DNA from: an uncultured Muribaculaceae bacterium
GTDB lineage: Bacteria > Bacteroidota > Bacteroidia > Bacteroidales > Muribaculaceae
Direction of reading: 5' to 3'
NCBI GenBank assembly: GCA_947175145.1
Contig: CAMWLY010000002.1
Location: forward strand, 1 to 64,000
Length of the DNA: 64,000 bases
Shown here: one piece after another, positions 26,426 through 36,683 of the stretch
How positions within the stretch are numbered: the first letter of the stretch is position 1
How the letters are laid out: every line of letters begins with the position of its first letter
Made by a program: the position numbers and the translations under genes
The notes under the pieces: model-generated
What the model saw: only the letters and a program-made list of their open reading frames with translations
Told to the model about the DNA's origin: nothing
Database searches by the model: none

Positions 26426-29188
26426 TCAGATTACTATATTGACTATTCTACCGGGTACCACGATTATCTTGCGCGGTGTTTTGCCGGCAAGCCATTTCTC
26501 TGCATTAGCGTCTGATAGGGCAAGTGCTTCAACATCCTCTTTTGAAGCGGCTGCGGGAGCCTCTATCATATAGCGGGTTTTGCCATTGAATGATACCGGA
26601 TATTTCACGGTGTCTTCCACCAGCGCGGATTCATCGTGTGCGGGCCACTCGGCATCGACCACAGAACCGTCATGACCGAGCCTATGCCACATCTCTTCGG
26701 CTATGTGGGGTGCGAATGGAGCAAGCACACGTGCAAACAGGTCATAAACCTTGCGGTTATCCGACTTAAGTGAACCCAATTCATTGGCGGCGATCATAAA
26801 GGCAGCTATCGAGGTATTAAACGAGAAGCCCTGAATGTCAGATGTGACTTTCTTGATAAGCTTATTAATAGCTTTCTTCTCCTCTTTAGTCATCTCCTTG
26901 TCGGAATCAAGGTCTGCTCGCTCAAACAGCCCCCAGATTTTCTTAAGGAAGCGATTTACACCATCTATGCCATTGGTGTCCCAAGGTTTCGACTGCTCGA
27001 GCGGACCGAGGAACATCTCGTAGAGCCGCAGGGTGTCGGCACCATAGCGTTCCACTATGTCGTCAGGGTTTACCACATTGAACATCGATTTCGACATCTT
27101 CTCCACAGCATAGCCGCAGATATATTTGCCATCTTCAAGGATAAACTCCGCATCGGCAAATTCAGGGCGCCACTTGCGGAATGCCTCGGTGTCGAGCTGG
27201 TCATTGCGAACCATCGAAATATCGACTCTGATGGGTGTTACATCATATTGATCGCGTAATCCATGGCTGACAAAGGTGTTTGTGCCTTTGATGCGATATA
27301 CAAAGCTTGTGCGACCCTGAATCATGCCCTGATTCACCAGGCGCTTGAAGGGTTCATCTTCCACCACATATCCCAGATCATAGAGGAATTTATTCCAGAA
27401 GCGGGAGTATATGAGGTGACCGGTGGCGTGTTCCGCACCTCCGAGATATAAGTCTACATTGCGCCAGTATTCATTGGCTTCCTTGCTTACGAGAGCCTTG
27501 TCGTTATGTGGATCCATATAGCGCAGGTAGTATGCAGATGAACCGGCGAACCCGGGCATGGTGCATACTTCGAGGGGATAACCCTCTGCGGTGGTCCACC
27601 CTTCGGCGCGTGCCAACGGAGGTTGGCCACTTTCGGTGGGAAGATAGCTTGATACTTCGGGCAGCAGAAGAGGTAGTGCTGACTCATCAAGCAAATGCGC
27701 TACGCCATCTTTGTAATATACAGGGAAGGGTTCACCCCAATAGCGCTGACGTGAGAATATGGCGTCACGAAGTCGGTAATTGGTCTTGACTTTACCTAAA
27801 CCTGCTTCCTCGATATATTTTTTGGTTTTGGCGATAGCTTCCTTGACGGTGAGTCCGTTGAGATCGAGCTCCGGACCTTTGGAATTGATCATGATACCTT
27901 CCTTGGCATCGAAGCTTTGCTCCGAGACATCGGCGCCTTCAATCAGCGGAATTACCGGCAGATTGAAATGGCGCGCGAAAGCATAGTCACGCGAGTCATG
28001 AGCAGGCACTGCCATGATGGCTCCTGTGCCGTAGCCGGCAAGCACATAATCGCTGACCCACACCGGAATCTTCTCTCCGGTGAGTGGATTTATAGCGTAA
28101 GAACCGGTGAATACGCCCGAAACTTTCTTTTCAATCTGGCGTTCGCGTTCGGTCTTATGTTTTACTTCCTCAAGATAAGCATCGACTGCCGGTTTCTGCT
28201 CAGCAGTGGTGAGCATATCCACATAAGCCGATTCCGGTGCAAGTACCATAAAGGTCACGCCGAAAACAGTATCCGCACGGGTGGTGAAAATCTCGAGTGC
28301 TATATCTTTATCAGCAACCTGAAATTTCATTTCCGCGCCTTCAGAGCGGCCAATCCAGTTGCGCTGGGTCTCCTTGAGCGAATCGCTCCAGTCGAGTTTG
28401 TCGAGTCCGTCGAGCAGACGCGAGGCGTAGGCTGATACTCTAAGACACCACTGGTTCATGAGTTTCTGCTCCACAGGATATCCGCCGCGCACGCTAAGGC
28501 CTTCGCTCACCTCGTCGTTGGCCAATACTGTGCCCAGCTGCGGACACCAGTTGACCATCGTCTCACCCTGGTATGCAATTCGGTAGTTCATCAGTCTGCC
28601 GAGTTTTTCATCGTCGGAAAGTGAATTCCATTCCTCGGCAGTAAATTCAATATCCTTTGAGGCGGCCGGGTTTATACCCTCGGAACCATGCTTCTCAAAA
28701 TGCTCCACAAGATGAGAGATAGGCATAGCTTTTCCGAGTGTGCGGTCATAATATGAATTGAACATCTGCATGAATGCCCACTGTGTCCATTTGTAAAACC
28801 CGGGGTCACAGGTCCGCACTTCGCGGCTCCAGTCAAAAGAAAATCCGATCTTATCAAGTTGCGCACGGTAACGTGCGATATTCTCCATGGTGGTCTTCTC
28901 AGGATGCTGGCCGGTCTGAATGGCATACTGCTCGGCGGGTAGACCATAGGCATCATAACCCATCGGGTGAAGCACATTAAAACCCTGTTGGCGCTTGAAG
29001 CGTGAATATATATCACTGGCTATATAGCCCAGGGGGTGACCTACATGCAGACCTGCGCCCGAGGGATAAGGAAACATGTCAAGCACATAGTATTTCGGCT
29101 TGGTGCTGTCTTCCTTGACTTCATATATTCGGTTGGAACGCCAGTATTCTTGCCAGCGATTCTCAATTTCCCGATGGTTGTATTCCAT
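26426..29188 (-). CDS. leuS: Leucyl-tRNA synthetase LeuS
   Basis: LeuS charges tRNA-Leu. The 920-residue product has the class I signature HVGHPLGY (the HIGH motif, about residues 48-55), the CP1 editing domain with the Thr-rich segment [19 protein letters not shown] and later [19 protein letters not shown], and [16 protein letters not shown] (the KMSKS motif). The C-terminal anticodon-binding and end domains are intact. It follows the MATE gene by 33 bases. Its two tRNA substrates encoded in this window lie 13-16 kb away. Confidence 0.97.
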   Translation of the reverse strand: MEYNHREIENRWQEYWRSNRIYEVKEDSTKPKYYVLDMFPYPSGAGLHVGHPLGYIASDIYSRFKRQQGFNVLHPMGYDAYGLPAEQYAIQTGQHPEKTTMENIARYRAQLDKIGFSFDWSREVRTCDPGFYKWTQWAFMQMFNSYYDRTLGKAMPISHLVEHFEKHGSEGINPAASKDIEFTAEEWNSLSDDEKLGRLMNYRIAYQGETMVNWCPQLGTVLANDEVSEGLSVRGGYPVEQKLMNQWCLRVSAYASRLLDGLDKLDWSDSLKETQRNWIGRSEGAEMKFQVADKDIALEIFTTRADTVFGVTFMVLAPESAYVDMLTTAEQKPAVDAYLEEVKHKTERERQIEKKVSGVFTGSYAINPLTGEKIPVWVSDYVLAGYGTGAIMAVPAHDSRDYAFARHFNLPVIPLIEGADVSEQSFDAKEGIMINSKGPELDLNGLTVKEAIAKTKKYIEEAGLGKVKTNYRLRDAIFSRQRYWGEPFPVYYKDGVAHLLDESALPLLLPEVSSYLPTESGQPPLARAEGWTTAEGYPLEVCTMPGFAGSSAYYLRYMDPHNDKALVSKEANEYWRNVDLYLGGAEHATGHLIYSRFWNKFLYDLGYVVEDEPFKRLVNQGMIQGRTSFVYRIKGTNTFVSHGLRDQYDVTPIRVDISMVRNDQLDTEAFRKWRPEFADAEFILEDGKYICGYAVEKMSKSMFNVVNPDDIVERYGADTLRLYEMFLGPLEQSKPWDTNGIDGVNRFLKKIWGLFERADLDSDKEMTKEEKKAINKLIKKVTSDIQGFSFNTSIAAFMIAANELGSLKSDNRKVYDLFARVLAPFAPHIAEEMWHRLGHDGSVVDAEWPAHDESALVEDTVKYPVSFNGKTRYMIEAPAAASKEDVEALALSDANAEKWLAGKTPRKIIVVPGRIVNIVI

Positions 29189-29221
29189 ATCTATAGGTTT
29201 TCTAATTGTGCAAGTTTATGG

Positions 29222-30598
29222 TTATTTAGACTGCAAATTTAACGAAAAATCATGACTTTTCCGTTTTATGGCGCGTATCTGCCACCACAGCAAAGCTCCG
29301 GTGACTATCGTGGCTACCGAATCACTTATAGGAAATGCGCTCCAGACACCGTCGAGACCCCATATAGGAGGTAAGATGAAGAGAAGGGGAATCATGAAGA
29401 GCACCTGGCGTGTGAGTGAAAGGAAGATAGCCTTGCCTGCCATACCCAGGGCTTGGAAAAAGTTGGTTGAAACTACTTGGAAGCCAACCATCCAGAATGA
29501 TATAAGCGCAATTCTCAGACAATTCTCCGCTACTGTTATCTGCTCGGCATCCTGCATAAACATGGCGGCGATCGGGTGCGGAACAAGTGTACCGATCAGG
29601 CAGCCGATCGTGGATAATAGCACAGCACACCCTGCGGCCAGCCAGAAAGTGCGAAACAACCTGTTGTATCTGCCCGAACCATAGTTATAGCCTACTATCG
29701 GCTGCATGCCTTGGCATATACCGATTATGATAAAGATAAATACAGTGGCATAGCGATTGAATACCACTACGGCAGCCACCGCATTGTCACCACCGTAAGT
29801 GAGCAGAGAATTGTTGATTACTGCATTAACTCCCGATCCGGCCACATTTATCAGGAATGGCGCCATACCGATATATAGCACACTCCGGATTATTGGCCAG
29901 TTGAGTTTGAATGTGCCCCGCTTGAATCTGACGGTACTTGATTTGAGGAAGAAGTGGCTCATGACCCAAATCGAGGTTACAAGCATCGAAATATCTGTGG
30001 CTATGGCTGCTCCTCTGATTCCCCAGTGGAATACAAAGAGGAATATTGGGGCGAGTATGGCATTGAGAACAGCGCCAATCATGTTGGTATACATGGCTTT
30101 GGCCGGATAGCCCGATGCACGCATCACATTGTTGTAACTGAAAGTCAGGTTCATGAGAACCAGACCGGGTAGTACCCAAATCAGAAATTCATGTGCGTAG
30201 GGGAGTGAATTGTCAGTCGCTCCGAATGCCCTGAGTATCGGTTCGAGCCAAAATGCGAAAACCGAGCAATACAGCAGACCGAACATTATGGTCAGCTGTA
30301 CGCAGTTGCCGAGTATAATTTCTGCAATTCGCTTGTCGTCCTGACCCATCACGATCGAGGTGCGTGTGGCTGCACCGGCTCCCACGAGCATACCCATGGC
30401 AGTTGTAATGTTCATCACTGGGAAAGTCACCGCCATGCCGGCCACTACATTGGGGTCATCTATGGCGTGGCCTATCACCACAGAGTCGATGATATTATAT
30501 ACCGCCGACACCACAGTGCCCACCACTGCCGGGAGACTATATTTCAGCAGCAGGCGCCCTACAGGCGCTGTGCCAAGTTCCTTGATGCGATCCTCCAT
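29222..30598 (-). CDS. MATE family efflux transporter
   Basis: The 458-residue protein consists of about twelve hydrophobic segments in two related halves, the MATE (MatE/NorM) fold. It starts with the typical LGTAPVGRLLLKYSLPAVVGTVVSAVYNIIDSVVIG, followed by GMAVTFPVMNITTAMGMLVGAGAATRTSIVMG. Family members expel cationic compounds using Na+ or H+ gradients. The substrate here is unknown. It lies between apbC (17 bases) and leuS on the same strand. Confidence 0.93.
   Translation of the reverse strand: MEDRIKELGTAPVGRLLLKYSLPAVVGTVVSAVYNIIDSVVIGHAIDDPNVVAGMAVTFPVMNITTAMGMLVGAGAATRTSIVMGQDDKRIAEIILGNCVQLTIMFGLLYCSVFAFWLEPILRAFGATDNSLPYAHEFLIWVLPGLVLMNLTFSYNNVMRASGYPAKAMYTNMIGAVLNAILAPIFLFVFHWGIRGAAIATDISMLVTSIWVMSHFFLKSSTVRFKRGTFKLNWPIIRSVLYIGMAPFLINVAGSGVNAVINNSLLTYGGDNAVAAVVVFNRYATVFIFIIIGICQGMQPIVGYNYGSGRYNRLFRTFWLAAGCAVLLSTIGCLIGTLVPHPIAAMFMQDAEQITVAENCLRIALISFWMVGFQVVSTNFFQALGMAGKAIFLSLTRQVLFMIPLLFILPPIWGLDGVWSAFPISDSVATIVTGALLWWQIRAIKRKSHDFSLNLQSK
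29234..29241 (-). promoter_or_regulatory. Possible -7 box for leuS
   Basis: TAAATTTG on the minus strand matches TAnnTTTG and lies inside the last codons of the MATE gene, about 45 bases upstream of the leuS start. No good -33 element is visible, so leuS may have its own start or be read from the upstream operon. Confidence 0.3.
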
Positions 30599-30615
30599 AA
30601 CTCAGAGGGGTTTTA

Positions 30616-31740
30616 TTAACCTTTAGTTATTTCTACTTTTTGGGTTGGAGCCTGATTGAGGTTCCTGTCTTCTACGGCTGCAATTACATTGGCCGCCAGA
30701 TCGGAAAATGCCAGAGCCTCAGGATTGCGTGTATCCGGATTTTCCTCCAGATCTACTGCAACCGGACGCCCATTGTCAGCTCGTTCGCGGATATCCATGA
30801 CCAGCGGTATTCTCTCCAAGAGTCTTACTCCCTCCTGTGCAGCCAGTGAAGCCGCTCCGCCATTGCCGAAGATATAATATATCTCATCGGGGTGAGCTGC
30901 CGGAGTAAACCACGCCATATTTTCTACAATCCCGAGTACCGGCACATTGACTTTGGGATCTTTAAACATAGCGATTCCTTTGCGCGCATCCGCGAGTGCG
31001 ACCTCCTGGGGGGTGCTGACAACTACAACTCCGGTTATCGGCAGTGTCTGCACCAGAGTGAGATGGATATCGCTTGTGCCGGGGGGCATATCTATCAGAA
31101 AATAATCAAGCTCTCCCCACCAAGCATCGGTAATGAGCTGACGCAAAGCATTGCTCGCCATGCTGCCACGCCACAGCACCGGCTTCCTCTTGTCTACCAT
31201 AAAGCCAATCGAGAGCATCTTGACACCATATTTTTCGAATGGCTCGATATAATCACGGCCATCTTTATTTATCATGTATATGGTCTCATCTTCCACACCA
31301 AACATTTTGGGCATAGATGGTCCGAATATGTCGGCATCAAGAAGACCGACTTTCAGACCCCGGGCCGCAAGCGCAACCGCGAGATTGGCTGCCACTGTAG
31401 ATTTTCCTACACCACCTTTGCCACTCGATATGCCGATGATGTTTTTAACCCCCGGTAGCACCGGTACAGCCTTCGGTGCCGGTGCCTCCTGCTTGAATTT
31501 AGGAGTAACAGTAACTTCAATATCTTTGGAAATGCCGGTGTGGATAGCAGCTTCAGCCGCGCGAATCACACTCTTGTGAAATGGATCTGTGGATTTATCA
31601 AAAATCAGGGAGAAAGATACCTTGTTGCCATCTATGCGGATATCATCTTCTACCATTTCATTGGTCACGATATCCTTGCCATTGCCCGGATAGCGCACGC
31701 CCTTAAGTGTGTCGAGTATTAAATTTGGATATAAAGTCAT
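30616..31740 (-). CDS. apbC: Mrp/ApbC-family iron-sulfur cluster carrier ATPase
   Basis: Mrp/ApbC proteins bind and deliver Fe-S clusters. I use the ATG at 31740 (MTLYPNLILDTLKGVRYPGNGKDI), giving 374 residues; the ORF-track start overlaps trmB. An N-terminal MIP18/DUF59-like domain (about residues 1-90) precedes the deviant Walker A loop GISSGKGGVGKSTVAANLAVALA, with LLDADIFGPSMPKMFG and FLIDMPPGTSDIHLTL following. The usual CxxC cluster site is replaced by ENMAWFTPAAHPDEIYYIFG, so cluster binding by that pair cannot be assumed. It starts 13 bases after trmB. Confidence 0.9.
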   Translation of the reverse strand: MTLYPNLILDTLKGVRYPGNGKDIVTNEMVEDDIRIDGNKVSFSLIFDKSTDPFHKSVIRAAEAAIHTGISKDIEVTVTPKFKQEAPAPKAVPVLPGVKNIIGISSGKGGVGKSTVAANLAVALAARGLKVGLLDADIFGPSMPKMFGVEDETIYMINKDGRDYIEPFEKYGVKMLSIGFMVDKRKPVLWRGSMASNALRQLITDAWWGELDYFLIDMPPGTSDIHLTLVQTLPITGVVVVSTPQEVALADARKGIAMFKDPKVNVPVLGIVENMAWFTPAAHPDEIYYIFGNGGAASLAAQEGVRLLERIPLVMDIRERADNGRPVAVDLEENPDTRNPEALAFSDLAANVIAAVEDRNLNQAPTQKVEITKG

Positions 31741-31753
31741 GATACAAAAATTC

Positions 31754-32503
31754 TTATGCGTTTGGTGCCTGAAAATGCGGAATTGCACGATAATCGTCGC
31801 GCTCTATATCTTCTTCTTGAGGGTCAATTATCTCTCCCGTAGCAGGCAACCTGAATGATATTAGTTTTATTTTTTTACCTCTTGAGAGCCACTGCTGCTC
31901 ATAGTGAGTCTTGATGCTGCTCACCGGATCCGCTATTCCCGAACCATAGAGGTCATCTGTGGAAACAAGTACCTCGAACCGGTTAAGTTCTACAAGTCGG
32001 CGCGTAAATTCATAAAGGAAGGGTGAATCAGTCTTCAGATTTATAATTCCGTCAGGTTTCAGGATTTTTCTGTATAGATTGAGGAAGCGCGAGGATAGGA
32101 GGCGTTTTCTCGTTTTCTTCATCTGGGGGTCCGGAAAAGTTATCCAGAGTTCCGACACCTCTGCTGGAGCGAAAAACTTATCGATATTTTCTATTTCGCA
32201 TCTCAGGAATGCCGCATTCGGTATATTGCGCTCCTCGACTTGCATTGCACCGGCCCACATTCTTGCACCTTTGATGTCGACACCGGCAAAGTTGCGCTGA
32301 GGTTCGCTTTCTGCCAGGCCCACAGTATACTCCCCGCGCCCGCAGCCGAGCTCGAGCACAATCGGAGCTTCAGAGGCAAATATTTCACCACACCATTTCC
32401 CAACATGAGGGAACCCCTCGGCGAGCAAAACTTCGCGGGGGTATTGATATACACAGCCGAATCCGGCCATATCGGCAAATTTCTTGAGTTTGTTTTTTCC
32501 CAT
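31754..32503 (-). CDS. trmB: tRNA (guanine-N7-)-methyltransferase TrmB
   Basis: TrmB methylates G46 in the variable loop of tRNAs. The 249-residue product has the AdoMet-binding motif VLELGCGRGEYTVGLA, the family segment ELWITFPDPQMKKTRKRLLSSRFL (the PDPxxKxxRxxxRL signature) and a C-terminal TxYE-like SIKTHYEQQWLSRGKKI. It lies between the GT2 gene (23 bases) and apbC (13 bases) on the minus strand. Confidence 0.96.
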   Translation of the reverse strand: MGKNKLKKFADMAGFGCVYQYPREVLLAEGFPHVGKWCGEIFASEAPIVLELGCGRGEYTVGLAESEPQRNFAGVDIKGARMWAGAMQVEERNIPNAAFLRCEIENIDKFFAPAEVSELWITFPDPQMKKTRKRLLSSRFLNLYRKILKPDGIINLKTDSPFLYEFTRRLVELNRFEVLVSTDDLYGSGIADPVSSIKTHYEQQWLSRGKKIKLISFRLPATGEIIDPQEEDIERDDYRAIPHFQAPNA

Positions 32504-32526
32504 CTTGATTTATCGGTTGTGCAGGC

Positions 32527-33708
32527 TTATCGTTGCCAAGTGAAATGTTTCTTTCGTGAGTGTCGGTGTTCCATTCTGAAGAATAAGTCTCCGATAGGGC
32601 GCCAAAGCCAAAACGGCATCACACCCCACCATAGTCGAACCGCTCCGTAAGCTTTTGCTAATTTACGATAAAAATATATTTCCGCGCCCCAGGTTGTGAG
32701 CAAAATCAAAGCAGCAGCGGCAGCAATAGGATTGAGCCAATTGATAAGCGCTCCCCAGATGCAGAGCGCTGGAATTATCCATTGAAGCAGCATGGCTGTT
32801 CCGGATCTGATGAATGGAGTTTTCGGCAACCAGCGAGAAGTAAAGGAGTATGCGGCTTTGCGAATGCTGAGCACACGATTGGCCGATGCTCCCCAATTTA
32901 GGGTAATGTGTGCACCGGGCCAGCAGACCAAGCGAGTGTTGGCACCATTGGCGATCTCGTTGACAAACAGGTCATCATCACCGGTGTGCAGATTGATTGT
33001 CTTTGCGAAACCCTTATGGTCGAAAAATGTCTTTCGTCTGAATGCAAGATTATAACCATCGCCGCGATATGGCTGCCCCTGGGCGGCATATCCAATCCAA
33101 AGGGCATCGGTAAGCAGGGCGTCAAACTGGTGATACCACTTCAGGGGGCCTCTGAGTTCCGGGAAATTTATGTGGGTCACACCAAGACTCACATCTATAT
33201 GTCGGCCGGCTTCGCCAATAAACGGTTCTGCCATAGCAGACAACCATGATTGTGAGGGGATTGAGATATTGTCGCTGGTAATCACCACTACCTCCCCGCG
33301 GGCGGCTTTCATGCCTATGGTGAGCGCGAGTTTGCGACGGCTCAGATTGTGAGAGCCGGGTTGGATATATGTTACATATATCCTCTTTGAATCCGATTGT
33401 AACATATCTCCGAGATCGCCGGCTAATTCCTGAGGACCATCGCATACCACAATAATCTCGAAGCGGGGATAATCCTGCTCAAGTATTTTGGCCACAGTGG
33501 TGCGAATCGTATCGGGGTCAGAGCCACTGTAGACTATCACGGAAACTTCCGGGCATTGATCGGCGGGCTCGATATCGGGTGGACAGGCATCGGCACAGGC
33601 TTTCGCAGCAGCGATATAGGGTCGCAATGCTACAAGCAGCAATAAAGCCACGCATAATACAGCACCGGTCAAAATCAGATATGATGATTCTATCATGAGA
33701 ACTTTCAT
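32527..33708 (-). CDS. Membrane-bound family 2 glycosyltransferase
   Basis: The 393-residue protein has an N-terminal transmembrane helix (about residues 8-30), a GT-A catalytic domain, and two or three C-terminal hydrophobic segments (about 305-365). The catalytic domain begins EVSVIVYSGSDPDTIRTTVAKILEQDYPRFEIIVVCDG. VVVITSDNISIPSQSW holds the position of the usual DxD-type motif, here as SDN, and TGDDDLFVNEIA follows. It resembles processive membrane GT2 enzymes. Donor and acceptor are unknown. An internal ATG six codons on (MIESSY) is an alternative start. Confidence 0.82.
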   Translation of the reverse strand: MKVLMIESSYLILTGAVLCVALLLLVALRPYIAAAKACADACPPDIEPADQCPEVSVIVYSGSDPDTIRTTVAKILEQDYPRFEIIVVCDGPQELAGDLGDMLQSDSKRIYVTYIQPGSHNLSRRKLALTIGMKAARGEVVVITSDNISIPSQSWLSAMAEPFIGEAGRHIDVSLGVTHINFPELRGPLKWYHQFDALLTDALWIGYAAQGQPYRGDGYNLAFRRKTFFDHKGFAKTINLHTGDDDLFVNEIANGANTRLVCWPGAHITLNWGASANRVLSIRKAAYSFTSRWLPKTPFIRSGTAMLLQWIIPALCIWGALINWLNPIAAAAALILLTTWGAEIYFYRKLAKAYGAVRLWWGVMPFWLWRPIGDLFFRMEHRHSRKKHFTWQR

Positions 33709-33719
33709 GTTTTATAATG

Positions 33720-33727
33720 CAAAATTA
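33720..33727 (-). promoter_or_regulatory. Probable -7 box for the GT2-trmB-apbC-MATE operon
   Basis: TAATTTTG followed by CAT on the minus strand, 11 bases upstream of the GT2 start. No TTTG is seen at the expected -33 position. The divergent GH3 gene starts 116 bases away and shows no clear promoter of its own. Confidence 0.45.
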
Positions 33728-33843
33728 ACAATTAGCGGTGTAATGTGGTATTCGTATCGATGAAAAGTTATAACTTGCATATCCATTTGGATTAATTTAA
33801 CGTTTTAAGAGTAGAGCCGTTTTGCTTGCTTCCTCTATTTGCT

Positions 33844-35388
33844 ATGAATCTGACACCTTTCGCACGCCCCGGATTTATACTGCGTGCCCGGCGCACTGAT
33901 GCTTGGGCAGAGCGCGGTGTGGATATTCAGAATCGGGTGCTCAGGAGTCTCCTGAAGCGCGCAGCTAATACTCAAATAGGTAATACCTACGACTTTAAGG
34001 AGATTTCGCACAGTAATAATCCCGGTGTAATATTCGCATCGAGAGTGCCTGCTACCGGTTATGAAGAGATCCGGGCTGATGTCATTCGTATGGTTCATGG
34101 CGAAAGAGACATCTTATGGCCCGGCAGGTGCATGAATTATGCCCAGTCATCGGGCACTTCGGGTGGCAGATCCAAATATATCCCGATAACTCCCGACAGC
34201 CTCAACAAGTGTCATTATCCCGGAGCTGCCGATTGCGTGGCGCATTATCTGAGGGTAAATCCAAAATCCAGAATCTTCTCCGGTAAGGCTTTTGTGCTCG
34301 GAGGTTCTTTTGCAAGTGAACTTGTGCCCTCCGACCCGCGGGTAAGAATAGGAGATCTTAGCGCTACACTGATAAAACGTATCAACCCGCTCGCCAATCA
34401 TTTCAGAATCCCGGATATGAAGACCGCTCTTCTGCCGGATTGGCTTGAAAAACTTCCGGCTCTTGTCAAGGCATCTTCTCACGCCAATGTCACAAATCTA
34501 TCGGGAGTGCCCTCCTGGTTTCTGACTGTTATCAAGGGTGTGATGGCGGAACGGGGAGTGGATAAAATCAGCGATGTCTGGCCAAATCTTGAAGTGTTTT
34601 TCCACGGAGGAATTTCATTCGAACCATATCGCGATATATATACCGCAATTACCGATCCGGCAAAGATGCACTTTATGGAGACATATAATGCCTCCGAGGG
34701 CTTCTTCGCGGTTCAGAATGATCCCGCAGACCGCTCCATGCTGCTTATTATCGATAATGATATATATTACGAATTTATCGATATTTCAAAGCCCGGTGCG
34801 GATGCTGTGCCGATGAGCGATGTAGAACCGGGTAAAGTTTATGAACTGCTTATATCTTCAAGCAATGGCTTGTGGCGTTATCATCTCGGTGATACAGTTA
34901 GAGTAGAATCCGTGAATCCGGTTAAAATCACAATTTCCGGTCGCACCAAGACATTTATTAATGCGTTTGGTGAGGAGCTGATGGAGGATAATGCCGAGAA
35001 AGCCATGGCAGCAGCTGCCCGTAAGCATGGAGCGACCGTGGCCAATTACACTGCGGCTCCGGTCTATGCCACAGAGGGTAGCCGCGGTCGGCACCAGTGG
35101 CTTGTGGAGTGGCACACACCTCCAAAAGATATCAAGGCTTTTGCAGATTCCCTCGACCGCGAATTGCGAAAACTCAATTCGGATTATGACGCCAAGCGCT
35201 CTCATACTCTATTTCTTGACCCGCCGGAGGTCATAGGATTACCCGAAGGCACTTTCAACCGCTGGCTCCGCTCGGTAGGCACCGGTAAACTCGGTGGTCA
35301 GCGTAAAGTGCCCAGATTAAGCAATGACAGGCTAATAGCCGATGCAATACTCAAACAATTTTCAAAATACCAATACCCAACAATATGA
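33844..35388 (+). CDS. GH3-family acyl-acid amido synthetase
   Basis: GH3 enzymes adenylate a carboxylic acid and transfer the acyl group to an amine, usually an amino acid. I use the ATG at 33844 ([18 protein letters not shown]), giving 514 residues, rather than the upstream TTG. All three ATP/AMP motifs of the fold are present: [15 protein letters not shown], the YNASEGFF motif, and [12 protein letters not shown]. The plant members act on auxin and jasmonate; substrates of bacterial members are largely unknown. The stop codon overlaps the start of UDP-glucose dehydrogenase (ATGA), which suggests a shared pathway. Confidence 0.85.
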   Translation: MNLTPFARPGFILRARRTDAWAERGVDIQNRVLRSLLKRAANTQIGNTYDFKEISHSNNPGVIFASRVPATGYEEIRADVIRMVHGERDILWPGRCMNYAQSSGTSGGRSKYIPITPDSLNKCHYPGAADCVAHYLRVNPKSRIFSGKAFVLGGSFASELVPSDPRVRIGDLSATLIKRINPLANHFRIPDMKTALLPDWLEKLPALVKASSHANVTNLSGVPSWFLTVIKGVMAERGVDKISDVWPNLEVFFHGGISFEPYRDIYTAITDPAKMHFMETYNASEGFFAVQNDPADRSMLLIIDNDIYYEFIDISKPGADAVPMSDVEPGKVYELLISSSNGLWRYHLGDTVRVESVNPVKITISGRTKTFINAFGEELMEDNAEKAMAAAARKHGATVANYTAAPVYATEGSRGRHQWLVEWHTPPKDIKAFADSLDRELRKLNSDYDAKRSHTLFLDPPEVIGLPEGTFNRWLRSVGTGKLGGQRKVPRLSNDRLIADAILKQFSKYQYPTI

Positions 35389-36683
35389 ATATAGCAGTTG
35401 CCGGCACCGGCTACGTAGGACTCAGCATCTCAGTGCTGCTAAGTCAGCACAACCATGTGACCGCAGTCGATGTGATGCCCGACAAAGTAAATCTTATCAA
35501 TAACCGCAAGTCACCCATTCAAGATGACTATATCGAGAAATATCTTGCAGAGAAAGATTTGAACCTCACAGCCACTCTCGATGGTGCGGAGGCTTATCGC
35601 AATGCCGAAATAGTAGTTGTGGCAACCCCGACCAATTATGATCCGGTTCTCAACTATTTCGATACTTCTCATGTCGAAGAGGTGATTGATCTGGTACTTG
35701 AGGTTAATCCCGACGCTCTGATTGTGGTTAAATCGACTATACCGGTAGGCTATTGCCGCAGTCTCTATCTGAAATATTACAATAAGGGTGTGAAGCGCCT
35801 TAACCTGCTGTTTGCTCCCGAATTCCTGCGCGAGAGTAAGGCTCTTTACGATAATCTCTATCCTTCGCGTATCATCGTCGGCATTCCGAAGATTATAGGC
35901 AAGGATAATACCGGAGCCGAGGATAAGGCTATCGAGCAGCTTGCCGATATACCATGGCTCACCAAGCAGGCTGAAGTGTTTGCCAATCTGCTGAGAGAAG
36001 GTGCAATCAAGCAGGATATACCGGTGCTTTATGTGGGTCTTAAAGAGGCCGAGGCTGTGAAACTGTTTGCCAATACATATCTTGCACTAAGAGTTTCATA
36101 TTTCAATGAGCTTGATACATATGCCGAGGTCAAGGGTCTTGATGCACAGGCTATCATCGAGGGTATCGGTCTCGACCCCCGAATCGGAAGCCACTATAAT
36201 AATCCCTCTTTCGGATATGGTGGTTACTGCCTGCCCAAAGACACCAAGCAGCTTCTGGCAAACTATGCAAATGTGCCTCAGAATATGATGACTGCAATTG
36301 TGCAGAGTAATAGAACCCGCAAGGATTTTATCGCCGAGCAGATACTTAAACTTGCCGGCTGGAAAGAATCACCGGCTTCTCATGGTACTGAACTCAACGA
36401 CTGTGTGATCGGAGTTTACCGCCTGACCATGAAGTCTAATTCAGACAATTTCCGTCATTCTTCGATTCAGGGTGTGATGAAGCGTCTTAAAGCCAAGGGG
36501 GTGAATCTGGTCATCTTTGAACCCACTCTGGAAGACGGCTCTCTATTCTATGGCAGCCGTGTAGTAAATGACCTGACTAAGTTCAAAGAACTAAGCCAGG
36601 CCATCATAGCTAATAGATTTGATTCCGAATTGGAAGATGTAGCTGAAAAGGTCTATACACGTGACCTCTTCAAGCGTGACTGA
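35385..36683 (+). CDS. ugd: UDP-glucose/GDP-mannose dehydrogenase family protein, probably UDP-glucose 6-dehydrogenase
   Basis: The enzyme oxidises a nucleotide sugar twice with NAD+ to give a uronic acid, most likely UDP-GlcA. The 432-residue product starts with the Rossmann motif [16 protein letters not shown] and has [10 protein letters not shown] and [23 protein letters not shown]. The catalytic Cys is in [13 protein letters not shown]. The C-terminal UDP-binding domain has [23 protein letters not shown]. It is translationally coupled to the GH3 gene. Its TGA is directly followed by the stop of the convergent repeat-protein gene, leaving no intergenic terminator. Confidence 0.92.
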   Translation: MNIAVAGTGYVGLSISVLLSQHNHVTAVDVMPDKVNLINNRKSPIQDDYIEKYLAEKDLNLTATLDGAEAYRNAEIVVVATPTNYDPVLNYFDTSHVEEVIDLVLEVNPDALIVVKSTIPVGYCRSLYLKYYNKGVKRLNLLFAPEFLRESKALYDNLYPSRIIVGIPKIIGKDNTGAEDKAIEQLADIPWLTKQAEVFANLLREGAIKQDIPVLYVGLKEAEAVKLFANTYLALRVSYFNELDTYAEVKGLDAQAIIEGIGLDPRIGSHYNNPSFGYGGYCLPKDTKQLLANYANVPQNMMTAIVQSNRTRKDFIAEQILKLAGWKESPASHGTELNDCVIGVYRLTMKSNSDNFRHSSIQGVMKRLKAKGVNLVIFEPTLEDGSLFYGSRVVNDLTKFKELSQAIIANRFDSELEDVAEKVYTRDLFKRD

